Source: Candidatus Didemnitutus sp.
Lineage (GTDB): Bacteria > Verrucomicrobiota > Verrucomicrobiia > Opitutales > Opitutaceae
Length of the DNA: 64,000 nucleotides
NCBI GenBank assembly: GCA_019634575.1
Contig: JAHCAY010000001.1
Coordinates: forward strand, 1,922,001-1,986,000
Direction of reading: 5' to 3'
Position 1 is the first letter of the stretch, and each line of letters begins with the position of its first letter. Positions 24,903-32,840 of this stretch are shown in pieces. The translations under genes were made by a program, and so were the position numbers. Below the pieces are notes generated by a model that saw only the letters and a program-made list of their open reading frames with translations, ran no database searches and was not told the DNA's origin.

Positions 24903-25955
24903 TTACGGCTTCCGCGCAATCAACCGCCGCGCGACTGTCACGGCGTTCGTGAAACTTGTGGCGTTCGCGGTGCCTTTTCCCGCAATGCCGAAGGCCGTGC
25001 CGTGATCTGGGCTCGTGCGCACGAAGGGCAGGCCGAGGGTGACGTTCACGGAGTCGTCGAAATCGATCACCTTGAGCGGGGCGAGGCCTTGGTCGTGGTA
25101 GAGCGCCACGATGACGTCGAATTCGCCGCGTAGCGCGCGCGCGAAGAGCGTGTCGGCGGGTTGGCAGAGCGAGAGACCGGGAAATTCGCCGCGCAGTTTG
25201 GTCAGCGTCGGATTGAGCAGGTCGCGCTCTTCCTCGCCGAGCAGGCCGTTTTCTCCGGCGTGGGGATTCAGGCCGCACACACCGATGCGCGAAATGTAGG
25301 GCGGGGTCTCCGAACCCCGCCGTTCTTCAAGGGTCGCAACAACGTTCGTGGCGGGGTCGGGAGACCCCGCCCTACATGGCCCTGATCCGAAAGCGCGCGC
25401 GAGGCGGTCGGCGGCGGCGATGGTGCGGTGCAGGAGTTGCGGGCCGAGGAGTTGCGGCACCTCGCACAGCGGCACGTGCCACGTCGCGAGCGCCACGCGA
25501 AGCTTGCCGCCGCAGAAACACATCACCGGCTCGCCGCCCCAGCGTGCGGCGAAGAATTCTGTCTGGCCGGGAAATTCGTAGCCGACGGCGGCGAGCCGCT
25601 CCTTGCTGACCGGGCCGGTGACGACGCCGGAAAATTCGCCGGACTTCGTGCCCGCGGCGGCGCGTTCCATCGCAGCCCACGCCACGAGCGCGCCGGCGCC
25701 ATCGGGCTGGCCGGGCGTGGCGACGAAATCCTCGAGCCCGACCGCGATCTTCGCGCCGCACGCCGGCAGCGTTTCGAGCCAGCGCGCGGGACCGATCACG
25801 GCAACGTCCGCAGCTTCGGCGGGATGCGCGGCGAGCCACGTCGCGATGATTTCCGGGCCAACGCCCGCCGGGTCGCCGCAAGTGAAGGCGAGAAGAGGGG
25901 AAGATTTTTTCAACACGGAGGGCACGGAGAACACTGAGTGGCGCGGAACGATCAA
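24903..25955 (-). CDS. pdxA: 4-Hydroxythreonine-4-phosphate dehydrogenase with inserted repeat peptide
   Basis: NAD-dependent enzyme of pyridoxal phosphate synthesis. Seen: 350 residues with FTCGDPAGVGPE near the N-terminus, VTGPVSKE, FPGQTEFFA and the three metal-binding histidines (ATWHVPL, ALYHDQGLAP, TSPDHGTAFGIAG). Residues about 194-221 have no counterpart in the family and are encoded by a palindromic element at 25295-25376. They sit just before the conserved IGVCGLNPHAGENG, in a loop that tolerates insertions. The first 15 residues (SVFSVPSV) are encoded by a 9-base reiterated word, so the true start may be the GTG at 25916 or the TTG at 25913, immediately before KKSSPLLAFTCGDPAG. All catalytic blocks are intact, so activity is expected. 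Confidence 0.92.
   Translation of the reverse strand: MIVPRHSVFSVPSVLKKSSPLLAFTCGDPAGVGPEIIATWLAAHPAEAADVAVIGPARWLETLPACGAKIAVGLEDFVATPGQPDGAGALVAWAAMERAAAGTKSGEFSGVVTGPVSKERLAAVGYEFPGQTEFFAARWGGEPVMCFCGGKLRVALATWHVPLCEVPQLLGPQLLHRTIAAADRLARAFGSGPCRAGSPDPATNVVATLEERRGSETPPYISRIGVCGLNPHAGENGLLGEEERDLLNPTLTKLRGEFPGLSLCQPADTLFARALRGEFDVIVALYHDQGLAPLKVIDFDDSVNVTLGLPFVRTSPDHGTAFGIAGKGTANATSFTNAVTVARRLIARKP
25295..25376. repeat. Palindromic element inserted in frame in pdxA
   Basis: The 17-base ends TGTAGGGCGGGGTCTCC (25295-25311) and GGAGACCCCGCCCTACA (25360-25376) are perfect inverted repeats. Inner GAACCCCGCC and GGCGGGGTCG words can also pair in part. With two flanking bases the element adds 28 codons without a stop. 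Such GC-rich terminal inverted repeats are typical of non-autonomous palindromic units mobilised in trans. Confidence 0.85.
25912..25938. repeat. 9-base reiterated word at the pdxA start
   Basis: Three near-copies of a CACGGAGRR-type word in a row (CACGGAGGG, CACGGAGAA, CACTGAG). It encodes the Ser/Val/Pro-rich N-terminal residues of the predicted PdxA and blurs the true start site. Confidence 0.6.
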
Positions 25956-25975
25956 CTAAGCCGTTCAATCCCGAT

Positions 25976-26033
25976 TGGCCACCAAAAGCACGCAGAGCTC
26001 AAAAGGCGTGGGACGTTTTGCGCACTGTGGCCA
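25976..26033. repeat. Imperfect inverted repeat between lpxA and pdxA
   Basis: TGGCCAC (25976-25982) is inverted at GTGGCCA (26027-26033). Between them are AAAAGCACGCAGAGCTC and a TTTTGCGCAC stretch that pair in part. It lies in the 133-base gap between pdxA and lpxA. The build from reiterated words resembles the other intergenic elements here. Confidence 0.5.
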
Positions 26034-26088
26034 TCGAACTTGGGAGATAGCGAAGCGAGACCGACCTCCGCTCCGGCAGTCGGAGATT

Positions 26089-26832
26089 TCAGGTCTCCGC
26101 GACGTCGTCCTTCACGGTGTGGGGACGAGCGAAGCCGCGTTTACCGCTGGCGAAGAACTCGAGGAAGCGCTTCGCTTCCGCGCTCTGCACGCCGGCCGCG
26201 AGTTTGGCCGCCGCGAGCGGACGCGGATCGCCACCCGCGAACACGTGCGCGTAACAGGCCTTGATTTCCATGATGGCGGCGCGCGGGAAACCGCGGCGCT
26301 TGAGCCCGACGAGATTGAAGCCCGGGACCTCGTCGCGCTCGGCGACCATGAGGAACGGCGCGACGTCCTTCGTCAGGCGCGTGAGCCCGCCGATCATCAC
26401 GCCTTCGCCGATGCGGACGAATTGGTGGATGCCCGCGCCGCCGCCAACGAACGTGAAGCTGCCCACGCTGACGTGACCGGCGAGCATGACGTTGTTCGCG
26501 AGCACGACGTCGTCCGCGACCTCGCAATCGTGGCCGACGTGCGCGTTGGCCATGAGGAAGCAGCGCGCGCCGATGACGGTGTTTTTGCCGGCGTAGATCG
26601 AGCGGTTGAGCGTGCAATGCTCGCGGATGACCGTGCCCGCGCCGACCACGACGCCGCTTGCGGTGGCAGGGTCGAACTTGAGGTATTGCGGGTCGCCGCC
26701 GACGACGGCGAAGGGGTGCACGACGACACCGTCGCCGAGCACAGCGTGCTTCGTCACGATCGCGTGAGCGTGGAGAGTGCAGTTGGCGCCGAGTTGTGCG
26801 CCCGGTTCGACGATCGCGGTGGGATGGATCAC
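26089..26832 (-). CDS. lpxA: Acyl-ACP--UDP-N-acetylglucosamine O-acyltransferase
   Basis: First step of lipid A synthesis, in the cytoplasm, so the organism makes an LPS-type outer membrane. Seen: left-handed beta-helix hexapeptide repeats from the start (VIHPTAIVEPGAQLGANC), then GGDPQYLKF, the catalytic His in NAHVGHDCEV, and IGGLTRLTKDVAPFL with a helical C-terminal domain. The frame is open to 27000, but family members begin at exactly M/V-I-H-P-T-A-I, so the GTG at 26832 is chosen (247 residues). The bases before it are a reiterated AT-rich word (26835-26868) with no ribosome-binding site. No lpxC, lpxD or fabZ gene is adjacent, unlike the usual cluster. Confidence 0.93.
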   Translation of the reverse strand: MIHPTAIVEPGAQLGANCTLHAHAIVTKHAVLGDGVVVHPFAVVGGDPQYLKFDPATASGVVVGAGTVIREHCTLNRSIYAGKNTVIGARCFLMANAHVGHDCEVADDVVLANNVMLAGHVSVGSFTFVGGGAGIHQFVRIGEGVMIGGLTRLTKDVAPFLMVAERDEVPGFNLVGLKRRGFPRAAIMEIKACYAHVFAGGDPRPLAAAKLAAGVQSAEAKRFLEFFASGKRGFARPHTVKDDVAET

Positions 26833-26834
26833 GA

Positions 26835-26868
26835 AATTTTCGATTTTGGATTTTCGATTTTGGATTCC
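26835..26868. repeat. AT-rich reiterated word upstream of lpxA
   Basis: The word ATTTTCGATTTTGG occurs twice in tandem with a partial third copy, ending about 3 bases before the presumed lpxA GTG start. It is strikingly AT-rich against its surroundings. The rest of the gap (26871-27070) shows no convincing gene. Confidence 0.7.
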
Positions 26869-27070
26869 GGAAAACCGGCTGCCACGAGGTGGTCGCCGAC
26901 GTCCCGGCGGCGACGCAACGGCCACGACACCAGTAACGACACCGGAAGCACTCCATGCTTGCGAGAATCCTTCGGCGCCGTCGGGGACGCCGGTGACCAC
27001 CTTACGCGAGCGCCCGTCGGCTTTGCGTTTCTTGCGCGTTTCGTGGCCATCTTTTCCGTCGTGAGCGCCG

Positions 27071-27703
27071 TCACTCCTTGCCGCGGCGGCTGGCGACGCG
27101 ATCGCTGAGGAGGTCGAGTTGCGGGTCCTGCAGCAGGTCGTAGTTTTTCAACACGCGGATGAGCTGCAGGGTGTCGCTTTTGCCGTAGTTGCGGTTGAGT
27201 TCCACCTTGTCGATTAGGTCGAGCAGCATGGCGCGGAACGAGATCACGGCGTCGACGCCCTTCTCCTTCAGCATCGCCACCGCCTGCGAGCGGAACGGCT
27301 CGGCGGTGGGCAGGCCGGGTAGCACGAGAATTTTCATCAGGCCGGCGCCGTCCGGGTCCTCGGTCTCGGTCGGGAAGAACCGCGACGCCTCCTTCAGCAC
27401 GCTCTGTTCGAGGAAGCGGAAAATCTCCGGCTGATTGCGCAGCGTGCTCGGCGTGAAGCGGCCGGCGGCATGCCAGCCCTTGATGCTGACGACGGCGCGA
27501 TGGACGAACGGCAGCTCGTTGGCGAAAAGGAAGAAGTCGGGCTTGCGCGAGCCGCGTTCCCACGACGGGTTGAACACCACGAGATCGATCACCTCCTCGG
27601 CAGCGCCTTTGCGGGCGGTCAGCGCGTATTTGCGCGCCTGGCGCACGAAGAAGCCGGCTTGCTCGAAGTATTCGCGAACGATGCCCTCGTCGATGGCTGA
27701 CAT
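27071..27703 (-). CDS. Conserved-looking protein of unknown function
   Basis: Seen: 210 residues from ATG 27703, without signal peptide or membrane span. Notable text: REYFEQAGFFVRQARKYALT, EEVIDLVVFNPSW, FVHRAVVSIKGWHAAGRFTP, and a helical C-terminal half with LLDLIDKVELNRNYGKSDTL. A strand-turn-strand layout with an Asp (IDLVVF) followed some 30 residues later by a Lys (VSIKGW) recalls the PD-(D/E)xK nuclease fold. The acidic residue expected before that Lys is Ser, so this is only a suggestion. It lies between aroB (45-base gap) and lpxA, all on the minus strand. No function is assigned. Confidence 0.65.
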   Translation of the reverse strand: MSAIDEGIVREYFEQAGFFVRQARKYALTARKGAAEEVIDLVVFNPSWERGSRKPDFFLFANELPFVHRAVVSIKGWHAAGRFTPSTLRNQPEIFRFLEQSVLKEASRFFPTETEDPDGAGLMKILVLPGLPTAEPFRSQAVAMLKEKGVDAVISFRAMLLDLIDKVELNRNYGKSDTLQLIRVLKNYDLLQDPQLDLLSDRVASRRGKE

Positions 27704-27748
27704 GGGAATGTCAACGTAGCGCCGGGCGAGGCGAACGCAGTCAAAAAA

Positions 27749-28837
27749 TCACCCCGCCGCTCCGACCTCGCGCCAGACCTTTTCGACTGGCGCCACGGGC
27801 ACGTCGCCGCGCGTGACGGCGCGGCCGAGCGCTTCGAGAACGACGAAGCGCAGACGGCCGTCGCGGTTCTTCTTGTCGCGCGCCATCGCGCCAAAGAGCG
27901 CCGCCATCGGCAGCGACTCACGCAAACGCACGGGCAAATCGTGCGCAGCCACGACGCGCTCCACACGCGCGACCGCCGCCGCGTCGATGAGTCCCAGCTC
28001 GCACGAGAGCCGCGCGGCCGCCGCGAGGCCGATCGCGACCGCCTCGCCGTGCAAATAAGCGCCGTAGCCCGCGACGTTCTCGATGGCGTGACCGAAGGTG
28101 TGACCGAGATTCAGCAACGCCCGCCCGCCCTCGGCGGCCGTCTCGCGCGGATCGGCCTGCACGACCTGCGCCTTGATTTCGCAACAGCGCCGCACGATCG
28201 CGAGCAGGTCCGGATGCGTGAGCGAGAGCGGCCGCGCTTCGAGTCGGTCGAACAACGCGGCATCGGCGAGCAGGCCGTATTTCACGACTTCGGCCGCACC
28301 CGCCGCGAACTCGCGCGCCGGCAACGTGGGCAGAAAGTCGGCGAAGCCATAAACCGCGCACGGATGATGAAACGCACCCGCGAGATTCTTGCCGGCTTGG
28401 AGGTTGAGCCCGGTTTTGCCGCCGACGGAGCTGTCGACCATCGCCAGCAGCGTCGTCGGCACCTGCACGTAATCGATCCCGCGCAGGTAACTCGCCGCCG
28501 CGAACCCCGCGAGATCGCCCACCACGCCGCCACCGATCGCCCACAGCACTCCGCGACGATCGATGCGATGTTGCGCGAGGAACTCCCAAATCTCCGCCAG
28601 CCGCGCGACGTTCTTCGTCCCCTCGCCCGCCGGCAAAACCAGCGTCGGCCGGCCGGCAAACGCACCGCTTGAGATTCCAAGAACGCGCGCCACGGACGCA
28701 TCGGTCACGATGGCCCCGGAGCGCCCCGCCCAAGCCGGCTCCGCCATCGCGGCGGCGAGTTGATTCGCAACCGCACCTTCCCGAAGGTGAATCGGATACG
28801 TGTGCCCAGAAAGCTGAACTTCAAGGGGTTGAGCCAC
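27749..28837 (-). CDS. aroB: 3-Dehydroquinate synthase
   Basis: Second step of the shikimate pathway: converts DAHP to 3-dehydroquinate with NAD and a divalent metal. Seen: 362 residues from the GTG at 28837; a TTG at 28855 is the alternative, and no ATG is available. Motifs: PAGEGTKN, GGGVVGDLAGFAAASYLRG, PTTLLAMVDSSVGGKTG with the following LNLQAGKNLAG, and metal ligands in EVVKYGL, LNLGHTFGHAIE and LHGEAVAIG. Length and order match bacterial AroB. It appears to be upstream of, and co-directional with, the hypothetical gene and lpxA. Confidence 0.95.
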   Translation of the reverse strand: MAQPLEVQLSGHTYPIHLREGAVANQLAAAMAEPAWAGRSGAIVTDASVARVLGISSGAFAGRPTLVLPAGEGTKNVARLAEIWEFLAQHRIDRRGVLWAIGGGVVGDLAGFAAASYLRGIDYVQVPTTLLAMVDSSVGGKTGLNLQAGKNLAGAFHHPCAVYGFADFLPTLPAREFAAGAAEVVKYGLLADAALFDRLEARPLSLTHPDLLAIVRRCCEIKAQVVQADPRETAAEGGRALLNLGHTFGHAIENVAGYGAYLHGEAVAIGLAAAARLSCELGLIDAAAVARVERVVAAHDLPVRLRESLPMAALFGAMARDKKNRDGRLRFVVLEALGRAVTRGDVPVAPVEKVWREVGAAG

Positions 28838-28916
28838 GCGACCGTTAGAAAGCAATTACTTGTGCGGGTCAAACCGCGTTTCGGTCATGCGCATCTGCTG
28901 CGGTCTTTGCCTCATT

Positions 28917-29003
28917 TTGAGACAAAATCTCATATCCCTATTGACATGAGATTGGGTCGCATGTGCAGTGCGACTCAATCTCAGTTTTCGCCAAAACTTT
29001 CTC
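28917..29003 (+). promoter_or_regulatory. Leader of TonB receptor 1 with alternative hairpins
   Basis: Four reiterated arms alternate: TGAGA (28918-28922), TCTCA (28928-28932), TGAGA (28947-28951) and TCTCA (28979-28983). Arms 1-2 form a small dyad. AATCTCAT (28926-28933) can pair with ATGAGATT (28946-28953). TGAGATTGGGTCGCA (28947-28961) pairs with 28969-28983 with one mismatch, followed by GTTTTCG, 20 bases before the ATG. TTGAGA (28917) and TTGACA (28941) are possible -35 boxes without a convincing -10. It could be an RNA attenuator or tandem operators for an iron regulator. Confidence 0.55.
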
Positions 29004-31154
29004 ATGCACACCCACGCCATTGCCCTCTCCCGCCGCCCGGCCGCCTGCGCCATCGTTGCGCTTCTGGCCGCCACGCTCCGCGCCGACGATGCCGGTGACA
29101 CACCGAGCTATCTCCCGCCCGCCAACGAGATTCACCGCCTCGCCCAGTTTGAGGTGACCGGCCAAAAGGAGAAAAACGTCTACACCGTCCAGCGCAGCGT
29201 GACCTCGACGAAGACCGACACCGCGCTCATCGATGTCCCCCAAGCCATCTCCGTCATCACGCGCGAGCTGATCGACGACCAGGCGATGCAGAACATCGGA
29301 GACGTCACGCGCTACGTGCCCGGCGTCGGCATCGCGCAGGGTGAGGGCAACCGCGACACGCCCGTCCTCCGCGGCAACAGCACGACGGCCGACTTCTTCA
29401 TCGATGGCGTCCGCGACGACGTCCAATATTTCCGCGACCTCTACAACGTCGACCGCATCGAGGTCCTGAAAGGCCCCAACGCCATGATCTTCGGCCGCGG
29501 CGGTTCCGGCGGCCTCATCAACCGCGCCACCAAACTCGCCAACAGCCGCAATCACCGCGAAGCCACGCTCCAGATCGGCTCCTGGGACCAATATCGCGGC
29601 ACGCTCGATTTCGGCGACAAGCTCTCCGACGCGCTCTCCTACCGCGTCACCGGCCTCTACGAGGACAGCGGCAGCTACCGCGACGACGTCACAGTCAAGC
29701 GCTACGGCGTCAACCCGACCTTCCGCTACACGCTCTCGAACGCCACGACGCTGCGCTTCGGCTACGAATATTTCCACGACGAGCGCACCGCCGACCGCGG
29801 CATCTCGTCCTTCCAAGGCCGCCCGCTCGCCGTCGATCCGTCGACCTTCTTCGGCAACCCCGCGCAGAGCCACGTCGACGCCTCCGTCCACACCGCGTTT
29901 GTCACCGTCGACCACCGCTTCAACGCCGCCCTCACCCTGCGCAACCACACGCGCTTCTCCACCTACGACAAATTCTACCAAAACGTCTTCCCCGGCGCCG
30001 TGAACGCCACCGGCACCACCGTCGCGATCCAAGGCTACAACAACGCCACGCAGCGCGATAATCTCTTCAACCAGACCGACCTCGTCTGGGACGTCGACGC
30101 CGGCAGCCTCAAGCACCAGATCCTCACCGGCCTCGAACTCGCCCGTCAGGTCACCGACAATTTCCGCAACACCGCCTACTTCGACTCCGTCGCCGTCGGC
30201 ACCACGTCGATCCAGGTTCCGCTCTCCAACCCGCGCACGACGATCCCCGCCGTCTTCCGTCAGAGCGCCACCGACGCCGACAACCACGGCGTCGCCCGCA
30301 CCGTTGGCCTCTACGTGCAGGATCAACTCGAGCTCACGCCGCACCTCCTCGGCATCGTCGGCCTCCGATACGACCGCTTCGAGGTCGATTTCGACAACCA
30401 CCGCACCGCCACCTCGCTCGCCTCCTCCGACGAGATGCTCTCGCCGCGCGTCGGCCTCGTCTTCAAGCCCGCCGCCAACGTCTCGCTCTACACCAGCTAC
30501 AGCATGTCCTTCGTCCCGCGCGCCGGTGAGCAGCTTTCCTCCCTCAGCCTCACCAACCGCAACCTCGATCCCGAGGAATTCAAGAACTACGAAGTCGGCG
30601 CGAAGTGGGACATCCGCCCCGAGCTCTCCGTCACCGCCGCCCTCTATCGCCTCGACCGCACCAACGTCGCCATCACCGACCCGGCCGACTCCACCAAGAT
30701 GCTCCTCGTCGACGGCCAGCGCGCCAAAGGTCTCGAACTCGGCGTCACCGGCCGCATCTCCCGCAACTGGAGCATCGCCGGCGGCTACGCCTACCAAAAC
30801 GGCGAAATCCTCTCCACCCAGTCCGCCACCGTGAAGGCCGGCGCGCGCCTCGCCCAACTCCCGCGCCACACGCTCTCCCTCTGGAATCGCTACGACCTGA
30901 ACAAGGACTGGGGCTTCGGCCTCGGCGCGATCTACCGCGACGAGATCTATGCCTCCACCGACAACACCGTCCGCATCCCGAGCTTCGTCCGCTTCGACGC
31001 CGCCGCTTTCTATCGCATCAACGACCGCATCCGCGCCCAGCTCAACGTCGAGAACCTCCTCGACCGCGACTACATTTCCACCGCGAACAGCAACACGAAC
31101 ATCACGCCCGGCTCCCCGCGCGCGATCCGCTTGAGCGTCACGACGAATTTCTGA
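29004..31154 (+). CDS. TonB-dependent siderophore receptor 1
   Basis: Outer-membrane beta-barrel that imports ferric siderophores or similar chelates using TonB energy. Seen: 716 residues from ATG 29004; an in-frame GTG at 28968 lies inside the leader hairpin and is unlikely. A signal peptide (about 1-25) is followed by a TonB-box-like AQFEVTGQKEKN. The plug domain includes DVPQAISVITRELIDDQ, YVPGVGIAQGEGNRD, LRGNSTTADFFIDGVRDD and RIEVLKGPNAMIFGRGG. The barrel ends in INLR-type strands with a terminal aromatic Phe (SVTTNF). The plug text is that of the siderophore-receptor subfamily. It is followed by a terminator and a PepSY protein gene. Confidence 0.93.
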   Translation: MHTHAIALSRRPAACAIVALLAATLRADDAGDTPSYLPPANEIHRLAQFEVTGQKEKNVYTVQRSVTSTKTDTALIDVPQAISVITRELIDDQAMQNIGDVTRYVPGVGIAQGEGNRDTPVLRGNSTTADFFIDGVRDDVQYFRDLYNVDRIEVLKGPNAMIFGRGGSGGLINRATKLANSRNHREATLQIGSWDQYRGTLDFGDKLSDALSYRVTGLYEDSGSYRDDVTVKRYGVNPTFRYTLSNATTLRFGYEYFHDERTADRGISSFQGRPLAVDPSTFFGNPAQSHVDASVHTAFVTVDHRFNAALTLRNHTRFSTYDKFYQNVFPGAVNATGTTVAIQGYNNATQRDNLFNQTDLVWDVDAGSLKHQILTGLELARQVTDNFRNTAYFDSVAVGTTSIQVPLSNPRTTIPAVFRQSATDADNHGVARTVGLYVQDQLELTPHLLGIVGLRYDRFEVDFDNHRTATSLASSDEMLSPRVGLVFKPAANVSLYTSYSMSFVPRAGEQLSSLSLTNRNLDPEEFKNYEVGAKWDIRPELSVTAALYRLDRTNVAITDPADSTKMLLVDGQRAKGLELGVTGRISRNWSIAGGYAYQNGEILSTQSATVKAGARLAQLPRHTLSLWNRYDLNKDWGFGLGAIYRDEIYASTDNTVRIPSFVRFDAAAFYRINDRIRAQLNVENLLDRDYISTANSNTNITPGSPRAIRLSVTTNF

Positions 31155-31159
31155 GTGCT

Positions 31160-31196
31160 CCGGAGCGCGCAGACGATTTTGTCGGCGCGCTCCTTT
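31160..31196 (+). terminator. Intrinsic terminator between receptor 1 and PepSY 1
   Basis: Perfect 9-bp stem GGAGCGCGC (31160-31168) with GCGCGCTCC (31183-31191), 14-base loop, then TTTTT. It lies 5 bases after the receptor stop and 38 bases before the PepSY gene, so read-through must be limited or regulated. Confidence 0.85.
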
Positions 31197-31234
31197 TTCC
31201 CCGCGCCGCGCCGACCGCGCGCCTCCGTCGCCCC

Positions 31235-32416
31235 ATGAAACTCCTCCGCGCCGTCCTCTTCTGGCTCCATCTCGCCGCCGGCCTCATCGCCGGCCTGGCG
31301 ATCGGCATCATGTGCCTCACCGGCGCCGCCCTCGCCTTCGAAAAACAACTCGTCGCGTGGGCCGAGCGCGACGCGCGCCAAATCGCCATTCCCGCCGCCG
31401 ACGACGCCCCTCGCGTGCCCTTGGCCGACCTCGTGCAATGCGCCCGCACCGTCGCTCCTGAGAGCAAACCCACGACGCTCATCGCCTCCGCCGACCCGAC
31501 CGTCGCCCTCGCCATCACGCGCGGCCGCGGCGACGTCGTCTACGCCAATCCTTTCACCGGCGAAGTCCGCGCGCCCGCCTCCACGCGCGTGCGCGACACC
31601 CTGAAATTTCTCGAACAACTCCACCGCGTGCTCGCGCTCAGCGGCGACCGGCGCCCGATCGGCAAAGCCATCAACGGCGCCTGCAACCTCGCGTTCTGCT
31701 TCCTCGCCGTCTCCGGCCTCTATCTCTGGTGGCCGCGCAACCTCACCTGGCGCAGCGTGCGCGCCGTCGCGCTTTTCAACGGGCGCCTCACCGGCAAGGC
31801 CCGCGACTTCAACTGGCACAACGCCGTCGGTCTCTGGTGCGCGCCCGTGCTCATCGTGCTCACGCTCACCGCGCTCCCGATTTCCTACCGCTGGGCCTCG
31901 AACGGCGTCTTCCGCCTCTTCGGCGACACTCCGCCCGCCGCCAACACCGAAGGCCCGACCCGCGCCGAAACCGGCACGCCGCGCGAGGGCCGCGCGCCCG
32001 CCGAACGCAGCGCGCACGCGCTCGATCTCGATCGGCTGCTCGCCTCCGCCCGCACCGAAATCCCGCACGCCGAATCCTACACCCTGCGCCTCAACACCCC
32101 GCCACGCGCCGCGACCGCCACGGTCGTCGTGCGCGAACCGAGCGCCTGGCCGCGCACCGCCAACACGACGCTCACGCTCGACGCCCAGACCGGCGCCGTC
32201 GTGCGCCGCGAGAGTTTCGCCGATCTCACCGCCGGCCGCCGCGCCCGCACCTGGACGCGCTTCCTCCACACCGGCGAAGCGCTCGGCCTCGCCGGCCAGC
32301 TCGTCGCCGGCCTCGCGTGCCTCGGCGGCGTCATCCTCGTCTACACCGGTTTCGCGCTGGCGTGGCGCCGCTTTTTCCCCGGCAAACGCGCCACGACGGC
32401 GACGGCCGCCATCTGA
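31235..32416 (+). CDS. PepSY-associated membrane protein 1 (iron-regulated type)
   Basis: Seen: 393 residues from ATG 31235. The longer frame from 30605 only shadows the receptor gene. Membrane segment 1 (FWLHLAAGLIAGLAIGIMCLTGAALAFE) leads to a periplasmic PepSY-like region, then LHRVLAL, a segment at CNLAFCFLAVSGLYLWWPR, the conserved FNWHNAVGLWCAPVLIVLTLTAL, a second periplasmic region and a final segment (GLACLGGVILVYTGFALAWRRF). Known: this family accompanies TonB siderophore receptors and includes inner-membrane ferric-siderophore reductases such as FoxB/FsrB-type proteins. Inferred: reduction or release of iron from the chelate imported by receptor 1. It is followed by a 38-residue membrane ORF. 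Confidence 0.88.
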   Translation: MKLLRAVLFWLHLAAGLIAGLAIGIMCLTGAALAFEKQLVAWAERDARQIAIPAADDAPRVPLADLVQCARTVAPESKPTTLIASADPTVALAITRGRGDVVYANPFTGEVRAPASTRVRDTLKFLEQLHRVLALSGDRRPIGKAINGACNLAFCFLAVSGLYLWWPRNLTWRSVRAVALFNGRLTGKARDFNWHNAVGLWCAPVLIVLTLTALPISYRWASNGVFRLFGDTPPAANTEGPTRAETGTPREGRAPAERSAHALDLDRLLASARTEIPHAESYTLRLNTPPRAATATVVVREPSAWPRTANTTLTLDAQTGAVVRRESFADLTAGRRARTWTRFLHTGEALGLAGQLVAGLACLGGVILVYTGFALAWRRFFPGKRATTATAAI

Positions 32417-32427
32417 TTTTCGTTCTC

Positions 32428-32544
32428 ATGCAACCCGACGCCATGACTCCGCAACGTCGCACCGACCTCCTCTTCGTCGTCGGCCTGCTGGCTGCTGTCG
32501 CGCTGCTCGTCCTGTTCATCGGTGGCATCCATCTCGCCACATGA
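32428..32544 (+). CDS. 38-residue single-span membrane protein
   Basis: Seen: ATG 32428 (or 32443) to TGA 32544, 11 bases after PepSY 1 on the same strand. After a short charged start (MTPQRRTDLLF) the rest is one hydrophobic helix (FVVGLLAAVALLVLFIGGIHL). A clean positive-inside helix directly behind a membrane reductase-like gene supports a real accessory peptide, but a chance ORF of this size is possible. I know no family for it. Confidence 0.45.
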   Translation: MQPDAMTPQRRTDLLFVVGLLAAVALLVLFIGGIHLAT

Positions 32545-32840
32545 ACGCGCCCTCTCCATCCGCTCCTCGTCGTTCTCCGGGCGCCTCGCCGGTTCGTAAG
32601 CCGCACGGTTCGCTGTGTTGCGAGGCTGCCGCCGGGCCCGCGGATGGAACCCTTTCCGAGTCACGACCTGTGCAGACCGCTGCACGCCATGTCCTCCTTC
32701 CGCGAAGATCCATCGTCTGAACGTCTCCTCCGTTTTTCTTCGTCTGAACTGATTCGCCACGCGCGCCGCGCGTCCGCGACCGATGCCGCGCACTCGACCG
32801 GGCGCGATGGCCTTCCCCTTGTGGTCGAGTGCTGACCCTT
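32545..32840. other. Non-coding stretch upstream of receptor 2
   Basis: Nearly 300 bases without a convincing gene. A 59-codon frame beginning at the ATG that overlaps the previous stop (32541) has no protein-like character. No known riboswitch core was found. The stretch probably holds the promoter for the receptor 2 transcript, but no clear -35/-10 pair stands out. Confidence 0.4.

Noticed and set aside
26829..27070. Short plus- and minus-strand frames in the gap upstream of lpxA
   Set aside because: They run through a word repeat and GC-rich spacer, lack family text, and conflict with the precise lpxA start pattern.
32541..32730. 59-codon frame starting at the ATG that overlaps the small membrane ORF stop
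   Set aside because: Ser/Pro/Arg/Ala-rich text with no membrane span or domain; probably chance in an untranslated leader region.
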